This document shows positions 1 to 11,028 of a stretch of 64,000 nucleotides of DNA, one piece after another. The notes under the pieces are model-generated. The model saw only the letters and a list, made by a program, of their open reading frames with translations. It was not told where the DNA came from and ran no database searches. Source of the stretch: Anastatus disparis (taxonomy: Eukaryota; Arthropoda; Insecta; Hymenoptera; Eupelmidae). The translations under genes were made by a program, and so were the position numbers. Numbering within the stretch: position 1 is the first letter of the stretch; each line of letters starts with the position of its first letter. The stretch covers positions 1 through 64,000 of the forward strand of contig JAFFSR010000310.1 in the NCBI GenBank assembly GCA_017163975.1, in the 5' to 3' direction.

Positions 1-2783
1 CTTGGACTTCAATTTTACCTACATGACGACATCCTGGTGGAGCGTCTACCTCACCAAGGAACATGAAAAAGCCGCCAACATAGTGCTCGAAAGACTGCCA
101 GAACTTCCACTTGCATTTAAACCTAAAAAATGTATATTTGGCGCAGAAAGTTTAGTATCTTCCTCAGTCATACAATGAACAAGAAAGGCCTCAAGCCTGA
201 CCCAAAATTAGTCGGTACAATAAAGAATTATCCTCAACCGCAGATGGTAGACTGAACTACGCAGGTTCTCGGCTTAATCAATTTTACAGAAGAGATGATT
301 CCTCACGCAGCAGAAACGCAGCGCATGCACGCGCTCATAAAACCAACAGAAGAAGAAAGACAAAACACCCGACATTTGGACCCACACGCGTTAGAAGCTT
401 TTGAAAAACAAAAAAAGACATAGTCAATATAACTACATTAGCTTATCCGTTGCCCCCAACGCAGAAATACGCGTAACTACGGATGCTTCGGACTTCGCCA
501 TGGGTGCTTCTTTGGAACAATTTGTAGACAGCAGTTGGCAGCCGTTGGTCATTCTTCTCGAAGAAGTTCAACCCCGCACAATCGAGATACAGTGCATATG
601 ATCGCGGGTCGGTGGCAATTTCAAGGCCTTAAAACACTTTAATTATTTTTGGAGGGACGTAACTTTAAAATCTTTACGGATCACAAACCATTAATTTATG
701 CACTCGCGCGCAAAAAATAGACGCATGCACACCATTGCGCTGCCGCGCAAACTATCGTTCATATCGCAATTTAACACTAGAAATTTGTTACTTGCGGGGC
801 GAAGACAATGTAGTTGCGGACTCGCTTTCGCGCGTTGATTCCCCCATTGCGCCAGCTGCCGGGAGACTGGAACAATGAGATATCAGCGAGGGCGAACACC
901 ACATATAAAAGACCCTCGCAAGCATAACAACGTTCAACTTTCAACATTATTCACGCTCGAAGAGATCTCCCAGAGCCGGAATGCGATAACGAACTACTAA
1001 AACATAACATCGGATCCAAATCACCCTCTTAAATTAACGAAACTGCGCTGAGGACCAGAAACGGACAGCTATACATTGCAATTTCGCCGCACGCAAACCT
1101 TTAGGCCATTCGTGCCCAGAGTCGCTCAGACGCGAAATCTTTAAACTCTTTGATAAATAACGCGCACCCTTCAGGCCGTGTAACCGATAGACTTAATGGA
1201 GCCTTTGTGTGTGGCCTAATATAGCTAAAAAAATAAAAGAGCAATGCAAAATTATATGACTGCCAACGAGCAAAAGTCTCTCACCAAAATAAATTTTTTG
1301 CCATCGCACTTCGTCCAACGAACGACGCAGATTCGCACGCGCGCATATTGATATTGTAGGTCCCCCTTGCCCTCGAGCGAAGGTTACAAGTATCTGCTCA
1401 CGATGATTGTTAGATTCTCGCGCTGGCCAGAGGCGGTACCTCTGTACGACATAACAGCACCAAGGTTGCACGCGCATTTTTGACACGTGGGTATCGCGAT
1501 TCGGTGCACCCGTACCGAATCACTACGGACCAAGGGCGGCAATTTGAATCCCAGTTATTCACCTCGCTTTTAGAGTTGATAGGCTGCAATCGAAACGCGT
1601 GACTGCTTACCATCCGCCAGCAAACAGGATGATCGAGAGATGGCATAGGCAACTTAAAGCTGCATTAATGTGTCTTGCACAGACTCACGAGTGGACAAAG
1701 TTTTTTCAAGTGTATTATTAGGTTTTACGTACTAGGCTGCGCCTGGATGCGAATGCGAGACCGGCTGGGTTTGTGTACGGCACAAAATTAATAATACCGG
1801 GCGATATCCTTCAGTTTCGCGATACAGCAGCTCCAAGACAACAGCTCTTATCAGAGTTCAGGTTGCATCGCACAAGTGGAGTGTGCCGGTAACTCACGAA
1901 AATTCCCTAAGCCCTTCATCTTCAAAGATCTAAAGCTTGCACACACGTGTTCCCGAAAGTATAAGAGCCGTCAAAGCCACCACTTGACTCAACCATACAC
2001 CGGGCCCTACCGGGTCATATCGCGACACCAAGACAGGCGCATTTACACTCCGACAAACGCGAGCAACACGTCGCAGTAAACGTAGAACGCTTAAAACCAA
2101 CATACTTTCTAGCCGAGGAATTCACTGATTTAGACGTGAGCTCAAACGTCAACGATAATGCATATGGAAGTCTCTGCAAAACTTTCTTTCGAATTTTTGT
2201 ACCGACAAGCGCCACAGTGCCTGACTTATTGACGACAGGACACGAACAGGGAATCGCAATCTTTGCCCTCTGATGTGACAAAAAAAACGTGCAGAATGAT
2301 AACTGCGAATCAAATAACACCCGGCATCAGCAGTCTGTCAGTGAAGACCGCGGTGCTCACACGGAGGATACAGCCTTACGACGCCCCTTTCTCGCTGAAC
2401 AATGACACTGCACCTAGTGCAATCGAGCAAAATGGACCAGAGCCTTCGCGGATCAGTGGAAACAAATTCCGTTGCCGAGCCCCATGCCGTTACACACGAG
2501 GTTCGCCACATGAAATAATGACAAAGACGAGTTGTCGCCAGGGGATGGTCGCACCATGGGCGATCACACTCAAGCGACTAGCAATAGATTAACCAGCGGA
2601 ACGCATTTCCGACGCACGGGAATGCAGAAGAAATCCAGAGATCCCACCTCTAATCAAGACAACACGTCTTCCTCTGACATTCATTCATACTCTCCCCACC
2701 TTACCCAAAAGAAAAAATTTATTTCTAATATCCTAAAGAAAAAAACGTCAACTCTCTTGCAACGGAGAGTAGGAAGCAAGTAA
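1..2783 (+). pseudogene. pol: Broken pol (RT end, RNase H, integrase) of element A
   Basis: The first 300 bases give pieces of the RT palm and connection (a Y-x-DDI-like segment, then a PKKC-type segment) in more than one frame. Positions 401-601 encode the start of RNase H with the TDASDFAMGASLEQ motif, which carries the first catalytic Asp that element C has lost. RNase H continues to about 840. Integrase zinc-finger and core segments lie at about 1150-1830, including a TDQG-type motif near 1530, followed by a segment resembling the region of element C that reads TGPYRVI at about 1990-2020. The tail at 2700-2783 matches the basic FVPNILKR-type end of element C. There are many stops and indels, and no long frame remains. 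Confidence 0.8.
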
Positions 2784-2984
2784 AAAAGTTGGGTTCTGCA
2801 AAAAAGTCTCAATCAAATATGTAAGTAGGGCCTCACACTCAATTCCTAAATTGTACAAAAACGTAAGCTAGATACTGCTAGAAGGCTGGAGGAAGTTAAA
2901 GCCCTCCATACAAAATACATAAACACAATAATCAAATTCTCTTTCGTTTGTTCTCTGGCTCCTGTGCTCCCAGCTTGCTTGTAG

Positions 2985-3296
2985 GCTGCCACTCCTCCAG
3001 CAGTTTGGGTCCAAAAAACAGGACATCTCGCAGAGATCCTCCGCCTGCATGAGAAGTCTTCTGGACGCCGTTGGCGGCAGCTCCAGAGGGCTCTCTGCGA
3101 AGACCATCTTCGTCTGGCGGAGATCACTCTCTCGGAGTTTAAGGAAGATTATATGCGACGCACCACCGAGACCATGAACGCGGCCGTTCGTGCTTCCAAC
3201 GCACTTACCCCGCGTACTCCTCCCACCTACGACCATCGTCTTCACACTGTTAACCGTCGGCAACCACGCGAACTAGCGCACCTTACTGGTTTATAA
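2985..3296 (+). pseudogene. Third ORF (ORF3) of element A, homologous to ORF3 of element C
   Basis: One frame is open from 2985 to a TAA at 3294-3296. It encodes a charged segment with RLAEI-x5-FKED at about 3111-3145. Element C has RLAEI-x4-EEFKEQ at the same place, just 3' of pol (22636-22905). The spacing and flanking residues also agree, so the two are homologous. No ATG begins this frame, and a TAG lies just upstream at 2982, so the N-terminus is lost or out of frame. It has no signal peptide or membrane segment, so it is not a typical env. Its function is unknown. Confidence 0.6.
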
Positions 3297-3379
3297 TATG
3301 CCGGGTCTCAAAAGAGGGTTTTAGGCGACATGCTGCTTGCGCGCGGACAGAGCGCATTTACATCGATGCGGTCTACGTC

Positions 3380-4924
3380 AAAGGGTTCACGGTGCAGTGC
3401 GCGGTGACTCGCGATAACCTCGCGTCATCAACTAAAATGCAGTGCGACGCTATTCTAAATACAAGTTGTATTTTTGAAAGCGAGCGGGGGCAAGACGCGC
3501 AGGAGATATGTCAGGTATCGCCATTTACGGATTATAGTGTGACCACCGGCGTAGAACCGGTGGCAAAATATCTTCAGAGCCAGCTCCTGTGTGCCTCACG
3601 GCCCCTTCAAGCTCGATCCTATAGTAGCATGTATTTTGCGAAACCCGGACAATGAGTCCAAGCTAGCATTTATCACTGCATTTTGAAGGATGGCGCGTGG
3701 TCAAGTATAAAATATGCTACCTGCATCTTGATTCGGGTAACGGGCGATACCGGACGGCAAATGGTCAGCAAAGGATGCTGGAAGATGCGCAACAATTTTA
3801 CCACTTTTCAGGCATCACCATCCGTGAATGGTGGCCCGTGGATACGTCCTTTCTCCAAAAGTTATTGGATCTTAGTTTATTTAACCCGTCAGGTCGGGTG
3901 GAGCGGACGCACCTCACGGGCGTTGACTTGCGCGGCGTCGTGGTGACGCCTACGGTACTGGAGGGCTGTCTCGATTCTCCACAGAAAGGTTAATTATAGG
4001 AAAAACCACCGGGTTTTTCCGAGAGTCAGAATCAGCCTAGAAGGTGTCGTGCATTTTGCCAATCCATGATAACCCAACTTGGTTCGTCTCGCTTGGATGG
4101 GAGGGCAGGAGGGGGATAACCCCCGACCAGCGCACTCTCATTCCATGGCTCAACCACCAGGCTGCTTGCGCGCTCTCTTCTTTGCTGGCTGGTATCTTGT
4201 CCTCAATTACGGATAGAGTTCTTAATCGAATTTCTAAAGAGAATTTTGCATTCAGAGCTCAGCCTGGTGGGTTACACCAACATCGACCCAACGTTGCAGA
4301 TGTGGTCTCTCCTGAGGTCTTAGGAGCCCTAGCTCCAGAGGGCCTTCTACATGGAGTATAACACCACAACCACTGGACCTCTAGAATTTATTCATCTGAC
4401 CGGACCTCCACATTCATCTGTTTGATGGAGTTGAGCCTCCAGGACAGTAGATTCATACGAGCAGAGCTTACAGGATTTTCTTAAAGTGTGCCCCAGAGCT
4501 TCGTGTGGTCGATTACACGGGCTTGGACCATTCCCCAACAAGGGCTAAACTTCTCAGGTCTCCAACATCTCACCACAGTAAAACTGCCTTACCATCAGAG
4601 CCGTGAGGACACCCTGGAGTCATTATGTGCTTTCTCCCAAGTTCGTGACGTCACCATTAGCGCTAACACCTTGGGGAGAACAACAAACGAAATCAGGCGT
4701 TTAGCCCACGCTTACCATGTGGACGTCATCTCCAGAGTGCCCTCATTCCAGCTGTTGCACTCGGGTGCAAGATCCACATACGTGACACGTTGCGGCGACA
4801 GCTCATCACGCTTAGCGCTTACGTCACGCCGAAACCCATAAGCATCTGGTCCTCTCATATTGCCGAGCGCTTCGCAGTCTGGATCTACAACTAGATCCAC
4901 GTGGATCAAGCCCGCGTACACCAT
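3380..4924 (+). pseudogene. Unidentified coding remnant downstream of ORF3, perhaps leucine-rich-repeat-like
   Basis: This block is clearly richer in G+C than the AT-rich DNA around it and holds several open segments in changing frames, the best at 3697-3993, 4044-4361 and 4488-4841. Conceptual segments show spaced Leu/Val patterns such as LLDLSLF, LTGVDLRGVVV, LQDFLKVCP and LTTVKLPY, as expected for a decayed leucine-rich or F-box/LRR-type protein. No corresponding block exists in element C, where ORF3 is followed directly by the AT-rich tail. It may be a captured gene inside element A or an older insertion. I do not recognise the protein, and the LRR reading is inference from residue spacing only. 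Confidence 0.35.
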
Positions 4925-5982
4925 TACCTAACACTTTGTAATTGCATAGTTCATTCACTTTTTACGAAGCTTACTTGTTTTACATATATATCCCCCGTGG
5001 GTAAAATTTTTATCTTTATTTAGAGCCAATTTTCTTTTACACACAAACTCACGCATGCAATTTTTTTAAACAGTCAGGTGCACTGCCCAAAACTTTTAAG
5101 TGTAATCCTACCCCCATAAGCATTACACATTTCCTTTTTGTACACTCAATTATTTTTCACCTTCATGTATTACTGATGCAAATCAAGCCACATAACAAGT
5201 AACAAGTGGATAATTAAAAACTTTATGCATCAAATTATTCTTACGAATAAATCGCAACGAGTTGTACTTATTGAACAGCATTTATAGTGCATTTTGTTTG
5301 CAATTACTAATGCGCAAAAACCTTATATTTTGTAATTTTTTTGTAATATTTCCAGCGGACAAATGTCTGTACATAGTAGCGCTCACACTTTAAAATAAAA
5401 GTAAATTAAGTAAAATACGTTCCGTACGTAACATTGTATGTGTGTAGCGCGATTTAATAAAAGTACATTTTCACTACGCTCTGTGTTCAAAGCGAACAAA
5501 CTATCTATAATATTAATTGCACTCTAAGTGCAAAAATCTATTTACACTGCGAACATAATATGGGCGATAATAGCTAATTGACTTGATAATCTCTACTGTG
5601 ATAAAGCATTTCCATGCATAAATCTAGCTAATTAATCTTAACAGTGCTCACTGTGACAAGGTAATCGTGCCTCTGCGAATCCCTATTGGGACCTAAATGT
5701 ACTTCTTTTAAGAACTATATGCAACATTTAATATTTTTTAATAAACTGCATTAAAAATGCACTCCTAGCTGTGATATAACTACGATATCTGTAATTTTAA
5801 AATTTCAAACTGTGATATAACTGCGATATTTACAATATTACTGCGATGATTTAATAAAATTGTTAATGCGAAATCCTTAATTTAATGGTTATTATGTACA
5901 ATTGTATTATTCTTACTCTGTGATATAGTGCATTTTTCCACTAAAAATACTAATAAAGTTACCCATAGCAATAATTAATTTG
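4925..5982 (+). other. AT-rich non-coding 3' tail of element A with many short stem-loop units
   Basis: There is no coding potential. The tract contains repeated short self-complementary units such as GCATTTATAGTGC and GCATTAAAAATGC, plus repeated CTGTGATATAACT-type words near 5770-5830. Element C has a comparable domain at 21645-22635. Confidence 0.5.
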
Positions 5983-5995
5983 TTGGGGGGAGTGA
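5983..5995 (+). promoter_or_regulatory. Polypurine tract of element A
   Basis: A TTGGGGGGAGTGA purine run lies directly before the LTR start TGTGGGG. This is the expected plus-strand primer position for a + strand element. Confidence 0.7.
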
Positions 5996-6281
5996 TGTGG
6001 GGACATCCACTATCTATGTATGCGTGCGGCGCTGCAAGCTACATAGCAACATGTAAGTGTGTACATGAGAACGCCTCTGCGCAGGCTCAAATTAGTCGAG
6101 GAAGAAGCAGCTCAGCGACTGCCTCTCTGTACTTCAGTCTTGTTCCACGAGTCATTGCGCTTAGTCGTACTGGCTCCAGTTAATAAAGGTCCAATTAATT
6201 ATACTTGCGACTTGTCTTTTTACAGTCCTCTCTCCTACCTTCAACATCATATACATACATATTGTGGCTGGTTCCTACAAT
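5996..6281 (+). repeat. Probable 3' LTR of element A
   Basis: Starts TGTGGGGACATCC directly after the polypurine tract, with an AATAAA at about 6183. Element C LTRs also start TGTGGGG. The 3' end is set at a TTCCTACA near 6281 only because LTRs end in CA, so treat it as approximate. Confidence 0.55.
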
Positions 6282-7034
6282 GCCAACTATGAAACATGGC
6301 TTCTTGCACGGCCATTGTATTCTTACAGCTGATCGCATCTTTTTTGAAAAATGTAATTTTGCTTTTTGCGATATGATTTATCAAACCAAGTTTCCGCTTC
6401 TTTTTTTTCAAAGATAAAATGATCCTGAATAGGAAATTTCCCTACGAAACACCGTTTTTTGAGAAATTTGATTTTTCGAACTAGAAATTTGTTTTTCTAA
6501 TTATCTTCGATTAACGCTTTTTTCCGCTAATTTTTAGAGTTTCCGCCCTTCATCGAAATAAAATGAAGTGATCTATCAAGGAAACTCATTCCGATGTATA
6601 GTTTTTTCAAAAATTGTAATTTTATAAAATTATAATTTTCGATCGGTAAAGTAGCGTTAAACCATACCCCTAAAGATGTTTTTGCCACTCCGTGCGAGAA
6701 GCTCGATTTCACGCACGCTGTACAAAGTGACACGTGCGAAAATGGAGCTTCTCACGTCGTGTCAAAAAATAGTGTTCGATACTCGTGCGAAAAAGTGATT
6801 TCTTACTCGTGTGACCTTTTCACCCTCACCTTCGCTCGGGCGCAAACCGCACACGAGTAAAAATCACTTTATCGCACTAGTACTGAAATATACTATTTCA
6901 ATGTTTTGACACTAAAATGTTCAATAACCATTATTTACGAAAAAGGTTAAAGTTTTTTATACAAAGTAATTTTTCAAATGAAAATAAAAATAATTTAATA
7001 GATATTCTATGAATTATATCGAAAAATTTAAGGT
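6282..7034. other. AT-rich intergenic sequence
   Basis: No coding region is recognisable. It contains the short foldback at 6761-6910 and otherwise nothing I can identify. Confidence 0.5.
6761..6910. repeat. Short imperfect foldback
   Basis: Arms GTCAAAAAATAGTGTTCGAT... at 6761 and the inverse near 6860-6910 pair imperfectly. Both contain ACTCGTGTG and AAAGTGATT words (inverse CACACGAGT and AATCACTTT). The type is unknown. Confidence 0.5.
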
Positions 7035-7038
7035 TTAA

Positions 7039-7466
7039 GAGGCGGTCGGAACCAAATCGGTGACTTAGTTCGGTGCTTATAATAAATGCTTATAATAATT
7101 TATTCATTTATTATAATAGTAAAAATATAGTCATTTCCTCTAGTCATGTATATAAAGAATAATTTAAAATAGTGAAAGCCACAAAAATATACAAAATATT
7201 GTTATAAAGCGAAAAATCCCACCTAACAATCGACAAAACAGTTTTTTGCATGCGGTATATGTCAAGTCAGTTTGATATTTGTAATAAATGCTTATAATAA
7301 TTTATTTACTTATTCATATGGTAAAAATATAGTTATTTCCTCTAGTCATGTATATAAAGAATAATTTGAAATAGTTGAGCCATAAAAATATATAAAATAC
7401 TATCGTAAAGCGAAAAATGCTGACTTGACATATACCGCAAGTCACCAATTTGGTTCCGACCGCCTC
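7039..7466. mobile_element. TTAA-flanked foldback MITE, copy 1 (subtype with GGTCGGAACC ends)
   Basis: The termini are inverted: GAGGCGGTCGGAACCAAAT at the left and its inverse at the right. TTAA flanks both sides (7035-7038 and 7467-7470). Inside, a segment of about 90 bp recurs as a direct repeat (around 7077-7170 and 7287-7380). There is no coding capacity. It shares only the terminal GAGGNGG-type block with the copies at 11946, 17485 and 30965. Confidence 0.75.
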
Positions 7467-7470
7467 TTAA

Positions 7471-8391
7471 AAGAGCTTTTTAATATGACAGTGGTCGCTC
7501 GCTAAACATCGTTGTAAGATATGTAAGATGTAAGTTAAATAAAATAGTATATAGTTGTTGAAACAGTCAAAAAGATAAGGAGTGATAATGTTTTATCTAT
7601 AGCTATGGGAGTATGGGCCTGGCAAGTGTGTTTATAACTTTAACATCACTCTCTTTAATTTTTAGTTTTGCATTAGATGTTTAAATAACAAGTAATTTCG
7701 TCATCTTTATTTCTATGATGACTGCATTTTTTACAAAATTTTTTAATTAACTTTATTAATTTATTAATCCACATAAAATCTTAACATAAAAATAGAGCTA
7801 TTATCAATTTTTAATAATATATAATATACTTTTCAAAGCTTTAGAAAGGAGTAATCCATCGTTATCATTTACTAAATAAATAATTATAATCACACTAAGG
7901 ATTGTACTGTATTTTCAAAAATTGAAGCAAATGTGGAGCAGCGCAACAGCTGATTAATCATCAAATATACGATAGCATCAAAGCAATCAGATTTAATATA
8001 TATGTGTATGTGTATGCACATCATATATACTGCTGTTATTCTTGCTGTCTCTTTCGTACTCATTCTAATATATATGAATGGACTCTCTTTTTCTATGTTT
8101 GTCACTTTCAAGACAATATATATATATACACACACTGCTGTTTGCTGTTACTCGTTCTCTCTCATTCACTCTATGCATATGCCACATGTTATCTTCCCTC
8201 TCTCTCTCTTTTTTCTATATACGTACGCCTGCTCAGGCGACTGCGCGCGCAACTTCCGTCTCATACGTTAGGCTGAACGAGAAAATTATTAAAAACAAGA
8301 AATCGCAGGTCTAGCCTATATATCATACAAAAAATAATAAATACTTCATTTTTTAGCTGTTTTTGGTATGAAATGTTTATTAGCATTATAT

Positions 8392-8460
<69 letters not shown>
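7471..8460. other. AT-rich intergenic sequence with TA/TG microsatellites
   Basis: No gene found. Short open frames at 8000-8310 come from TATATG and CTCTCT repeats. It ends in a (TA)n tract that was the target of element B. Confidence 0.5.
8387..8460. repeat. (TA)n microsatellite at the element B insertion site
   Basis: An almost pure TA dinucleotide run. The far side of element B (19883-19893) also begins ATATATATAT, so the element landed in this tract. The exact target duplication cannot be read in such a repeat. Confidence 0.85.
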
Positions 8461-8463
<3 letters not shown>

Positions 8464-9659
8464 AACAGGAAATATATTTAAATAAACAAATTAAATATAT
8501 TTGTGGGTTTCGTATGTACTTACTTCAAGTACATACGCACTTACCGTTAAATAACCGATTTTCTACTTAGAGACGATCGACCTTGTAATTCGTCAATGCT
8601 CGTATATAAACGTCTTTTTCGTACAAAGAAAATCAGCTAAACAATATTTAACATTATTGCAGAACTTCGCTTAGAAGTTCTGCCTTCCGGACGTCTGGTA
8701 CGACGAAACCCACGGCGTGTACTTTGAGACTTTAATAAATATCGTAAATCAAAAGCAATCAAGTGTATTAAGATTATCATATAAAGGCAAAACACGATTT
8801 TACTGTGAGAAATAATATTATGCAACAATTCAAATTAACTCAAACTTTACTTTACTTTATTCAAAATGATAGACAAATATAGTACATTAAAACAAATTCA
8901 TAATGATAGTTATTAGCTACAAAATTTAGTTAAACTCACGAAAAGAAACAAAAGTTAATTTAAGTTACCCTAAGCTATATGACGCGGCGCACACGGCGGT
9001 CTTGATATCTTAGTATCTATCGCATATACGCGTTTAACAACAACGAACAAAAATAATTATGCGACAGTCTGCAGACTTACATTTTTCCTTCCCAGATCAA
9101 GCGTTGAACACGAAGAATCGCCGACGGGATTTTTTCTCAATAACGATTCGGCAATCTAACTAAAGCAGCACCGTAATTATGCGGCGCAGCTCAATGGTCT
9201 CGTTGCTCTCGTTGAAAGGTGGCCGAACTCTCTCTGCACAGTTCTAGCAAAAACTCTCTTGTTATCGAAGAGCAAATAACTCAATTATTCACCCCGAGAT
9301 TACACAGTTTCACTCGATTCGAAAAGAAAACTTTCAGAGCAAGACACCGAGACTTTAACAATATTTTTCCAAAGATCTTTTTCAAAACTTTAGTGGACGT
9401 ACAAGCTTGCACAACGTACAATATGGCTGCTCCAATCTTTCTACCTTGTTAAAAACGACCCGTTCGTTTCTCTCTCTTGCCTCATCCTACCCGGCATGCC
9501 CTGCGCGCCTCTCTCTACCGTTATATATATGCGTCGCTGAGACAGACTCTCTCCATCTCACTCTTACATTTACATATCTAGCCTACATTGAGCCAGTGCG
9601 ACTTATAACGAGGATAGAGCTATATCATAGCGTACAAATAATTTACTATCCTCGTTACA
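8461..9659 (-). repeat. 3' LTR of element B
   Basis: 1199 bp, nearly identical to 18681-19882. The TG/CA termini are extended to TGTAAC/GTTACA. Small differences include an extra A in the other copy near GACGAAACCC and a few substitutions. Confidence 0.92.
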
Positions 9660-9669
9660 CCCCTTCCCC
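9660..9669 (-). promoter_or_regulatory. Polypurine tract of element B
   Basis: On the - strand it reads GGGGAAGGGG and directly abuts the 3' LTR, the normal plus-strand primer position. Confidence 0.75.
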
Positions 9670-9927
9670 AGACGCTGGAAGACTTGACTGACAGCTCTGC
9701 TACCCTATCTGGTCGCACTGAAATCCAAAGTCTGATACAGGAGTAAAAGAAATCAATACTTTACAAAAAGAGGCATTTATTTACAGCGAGACTAATAAAT
9801 TTACAATCTGATTAACTAAAAGAGAAATAAAAGAAGAGTTTAATACAACTTTAAAACAAACAAAAAAATTCTATATATATAATACAGTCTTCTGTTACAC
9901 CTACAGCACGCCCCATCGCATCTTCCT

Positions 9928-10837
9928 TCATGGATATTGGTGATGACTAGAGCGATTGGGGCAGTGCTTACTTTTCCTCACGCCCAAAGTGCCACAGATA
10001 TAGCATCTGGGCTCTTCGGGGTGATCTCGCTTGTAAGCGGCGCGAGTCTTCTCCTTCTCCAACTTCAACTCTTCAAAGAGCTCATTCTTACGAGCTTGGT
10101 CGACCTGCTTACGGGCGAGTTGGATTCGAGCTCGCGCCTCTTCTTCTTCTCGAGCGGCTCTGGTCTCAAGCTGCCGCCTTCGTAGCCTGGCTTGAGCCAG
10201 AGCCTGTTCTTGCTGTTGTTGGCGCCGGATTTCTTGTTCACGGCGCCGACGTCTCTGTGAGCGAAGAGCATTGATGGCAGCATGCTCCTCGCGTCTGTTC
10301 GCCACCCGCTTTATCCATACGTCAGCCTTTGCTGCTCCCTCCTCGCCGTATGACTCTAAGAAGTCCTCTAAAGCAGCAAAGGCGTCGTTTTCCTGCTGAA
10401 ACACCTCGCGTGATGCGGCCATGGCAGCAGCCAGGAGGCGCTCCACCTTCTCCCACTCCTCTTCCATAGGAGTCATGTCGGTAGCAGACACGGAGTCGTT
10501 TCTCCCATCAGTAGCGCCTACAGCATGAGTGCCTTCCACTTCTGGCACAGTTTCAATAGCGGCCGCAGCTTCTTCATCTGCGGCAGCCTCCTCCATATTT
10601 GACCGCAGCGTCTCTAACAAGTCCACAGACCGACATATGGCCCGCTGTAAGCAGTGATGGATTTCGAAGATGCTTATATGATATCCAACAGCCAACTTCA
10701 GAGTATATACTACAGAATAATATATTCTGCTTATACTCTAATTCTACGGTATACTCTGAAGTTGGCTAAAGGATATCCTAATATATAGATATACATAAAT
10801 GTATAAAGCATCCTCGAAATCCATCACTGGCTGTAAG
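9928..10837 (-). pseudogene. Third ORF of element B, split by a hAT-type MITE
   Basis: It lies 3' of pol, where errantiviruses have env. The open part from about 10651 down to 9928 encodes an acidic Ala/Glu-rich start, then a long Arg/Gln/Glu-rich stretch predicted as coiled coil, and a Cys/His cluster near the C-terminus (CYIC...HC, then further His). There is no signal peptide or membrane anchor, so it is not an envelope glycoprotein. The MITE at 10652-10829, with its 8 bp duplication, interrupts it. Upstream of the MITE the same frame continues with an acidic segment, while a different frame there starts at ATG 10997 after a splice-acceptor-like tract, so a small indel is likely. It may be a nucleic-acid-binding accessory protein; this is inference. 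Confidence 0.55.
10652..10829. mobile_element. hAT-type MITE inserted in ORF3 of element B
   Basis: 178 bp with inverted ends CAGTGATGGATTTCGAAGAT and CATCCTCGAAATCCATCACTG-type inverse. A perfect 8 bp target duplication GCTGTAAG flanks it (10644-10651 and 10830-10837). An 8 bp duplication plus CAGTG ends is the hAT signature. The interior holds a second inverted pair (CCAACTTCAGAGTATA and its inverse). Confidence 0.88.
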
Positions 10838-10994
10838 TCACTTTGGGACTCCTCCACTTCTTCAATGACGACAGTTGATTCTCGTCTTCGGTCGTCAGGG
10901 TGACCCAAAACAGATACTGCTTGCCTCGACGCTCTTCAATCTGTAATTCGGCCAACTCTGCTACCAACTTCATGGATTTCATCAAGGCTGACTC

Positions 10995-11012
10995 CATGCT
11001 GAAAAAGAGAAA
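10995..11012 (-). promoter_or_regulatory. Splice-acceptor-like site before an ATG upstream of ORF3 of element B
   Basis: On the - strand a pyrimidine tract TTTCTCTTTTTCAG is followed by C and ATG at 10997. This would suit a spliced subgenomic mRNA for ORF3. No donor site was identified. Confidence 0.4.
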
Positions 11013-11028
11013 CGAACACAGGTCATGA

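Larger units (their letters stand above)
1..6281 (+). mobile_element. Element A: decayed CsRn1-like Ty3/gypsy retrotransposon, 5' part outside window
   Basis: A + strand retrotransposon that enters the window within reverse transcriptase. In order it holds the end of RT, RNase H, integrase, a pol C-terminal tail, a small third ORF, an unidentified coding remnant, an AT-rich stem-loop tail, a purine tract and an LTR starting TGTGGGGACATCC. Its pol and third ORF resemble those of element C (21366-30044), and both LTRs begin TGTGGGG, so the two belong to one lineage. Every reading frame is broken by several stops and frameshifts, so this is an old copy. The LTR end near 6281 is a guess, because the matching 5' LTR lies outside the window. 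Confidence 0.8.

Noticed and set aside
9219..9452. A 77-codon frame that is almost identical at 19439-19672
   Set aside because: It is conserved only because both are in the two LTR copies of element B; no evidence of a protein.
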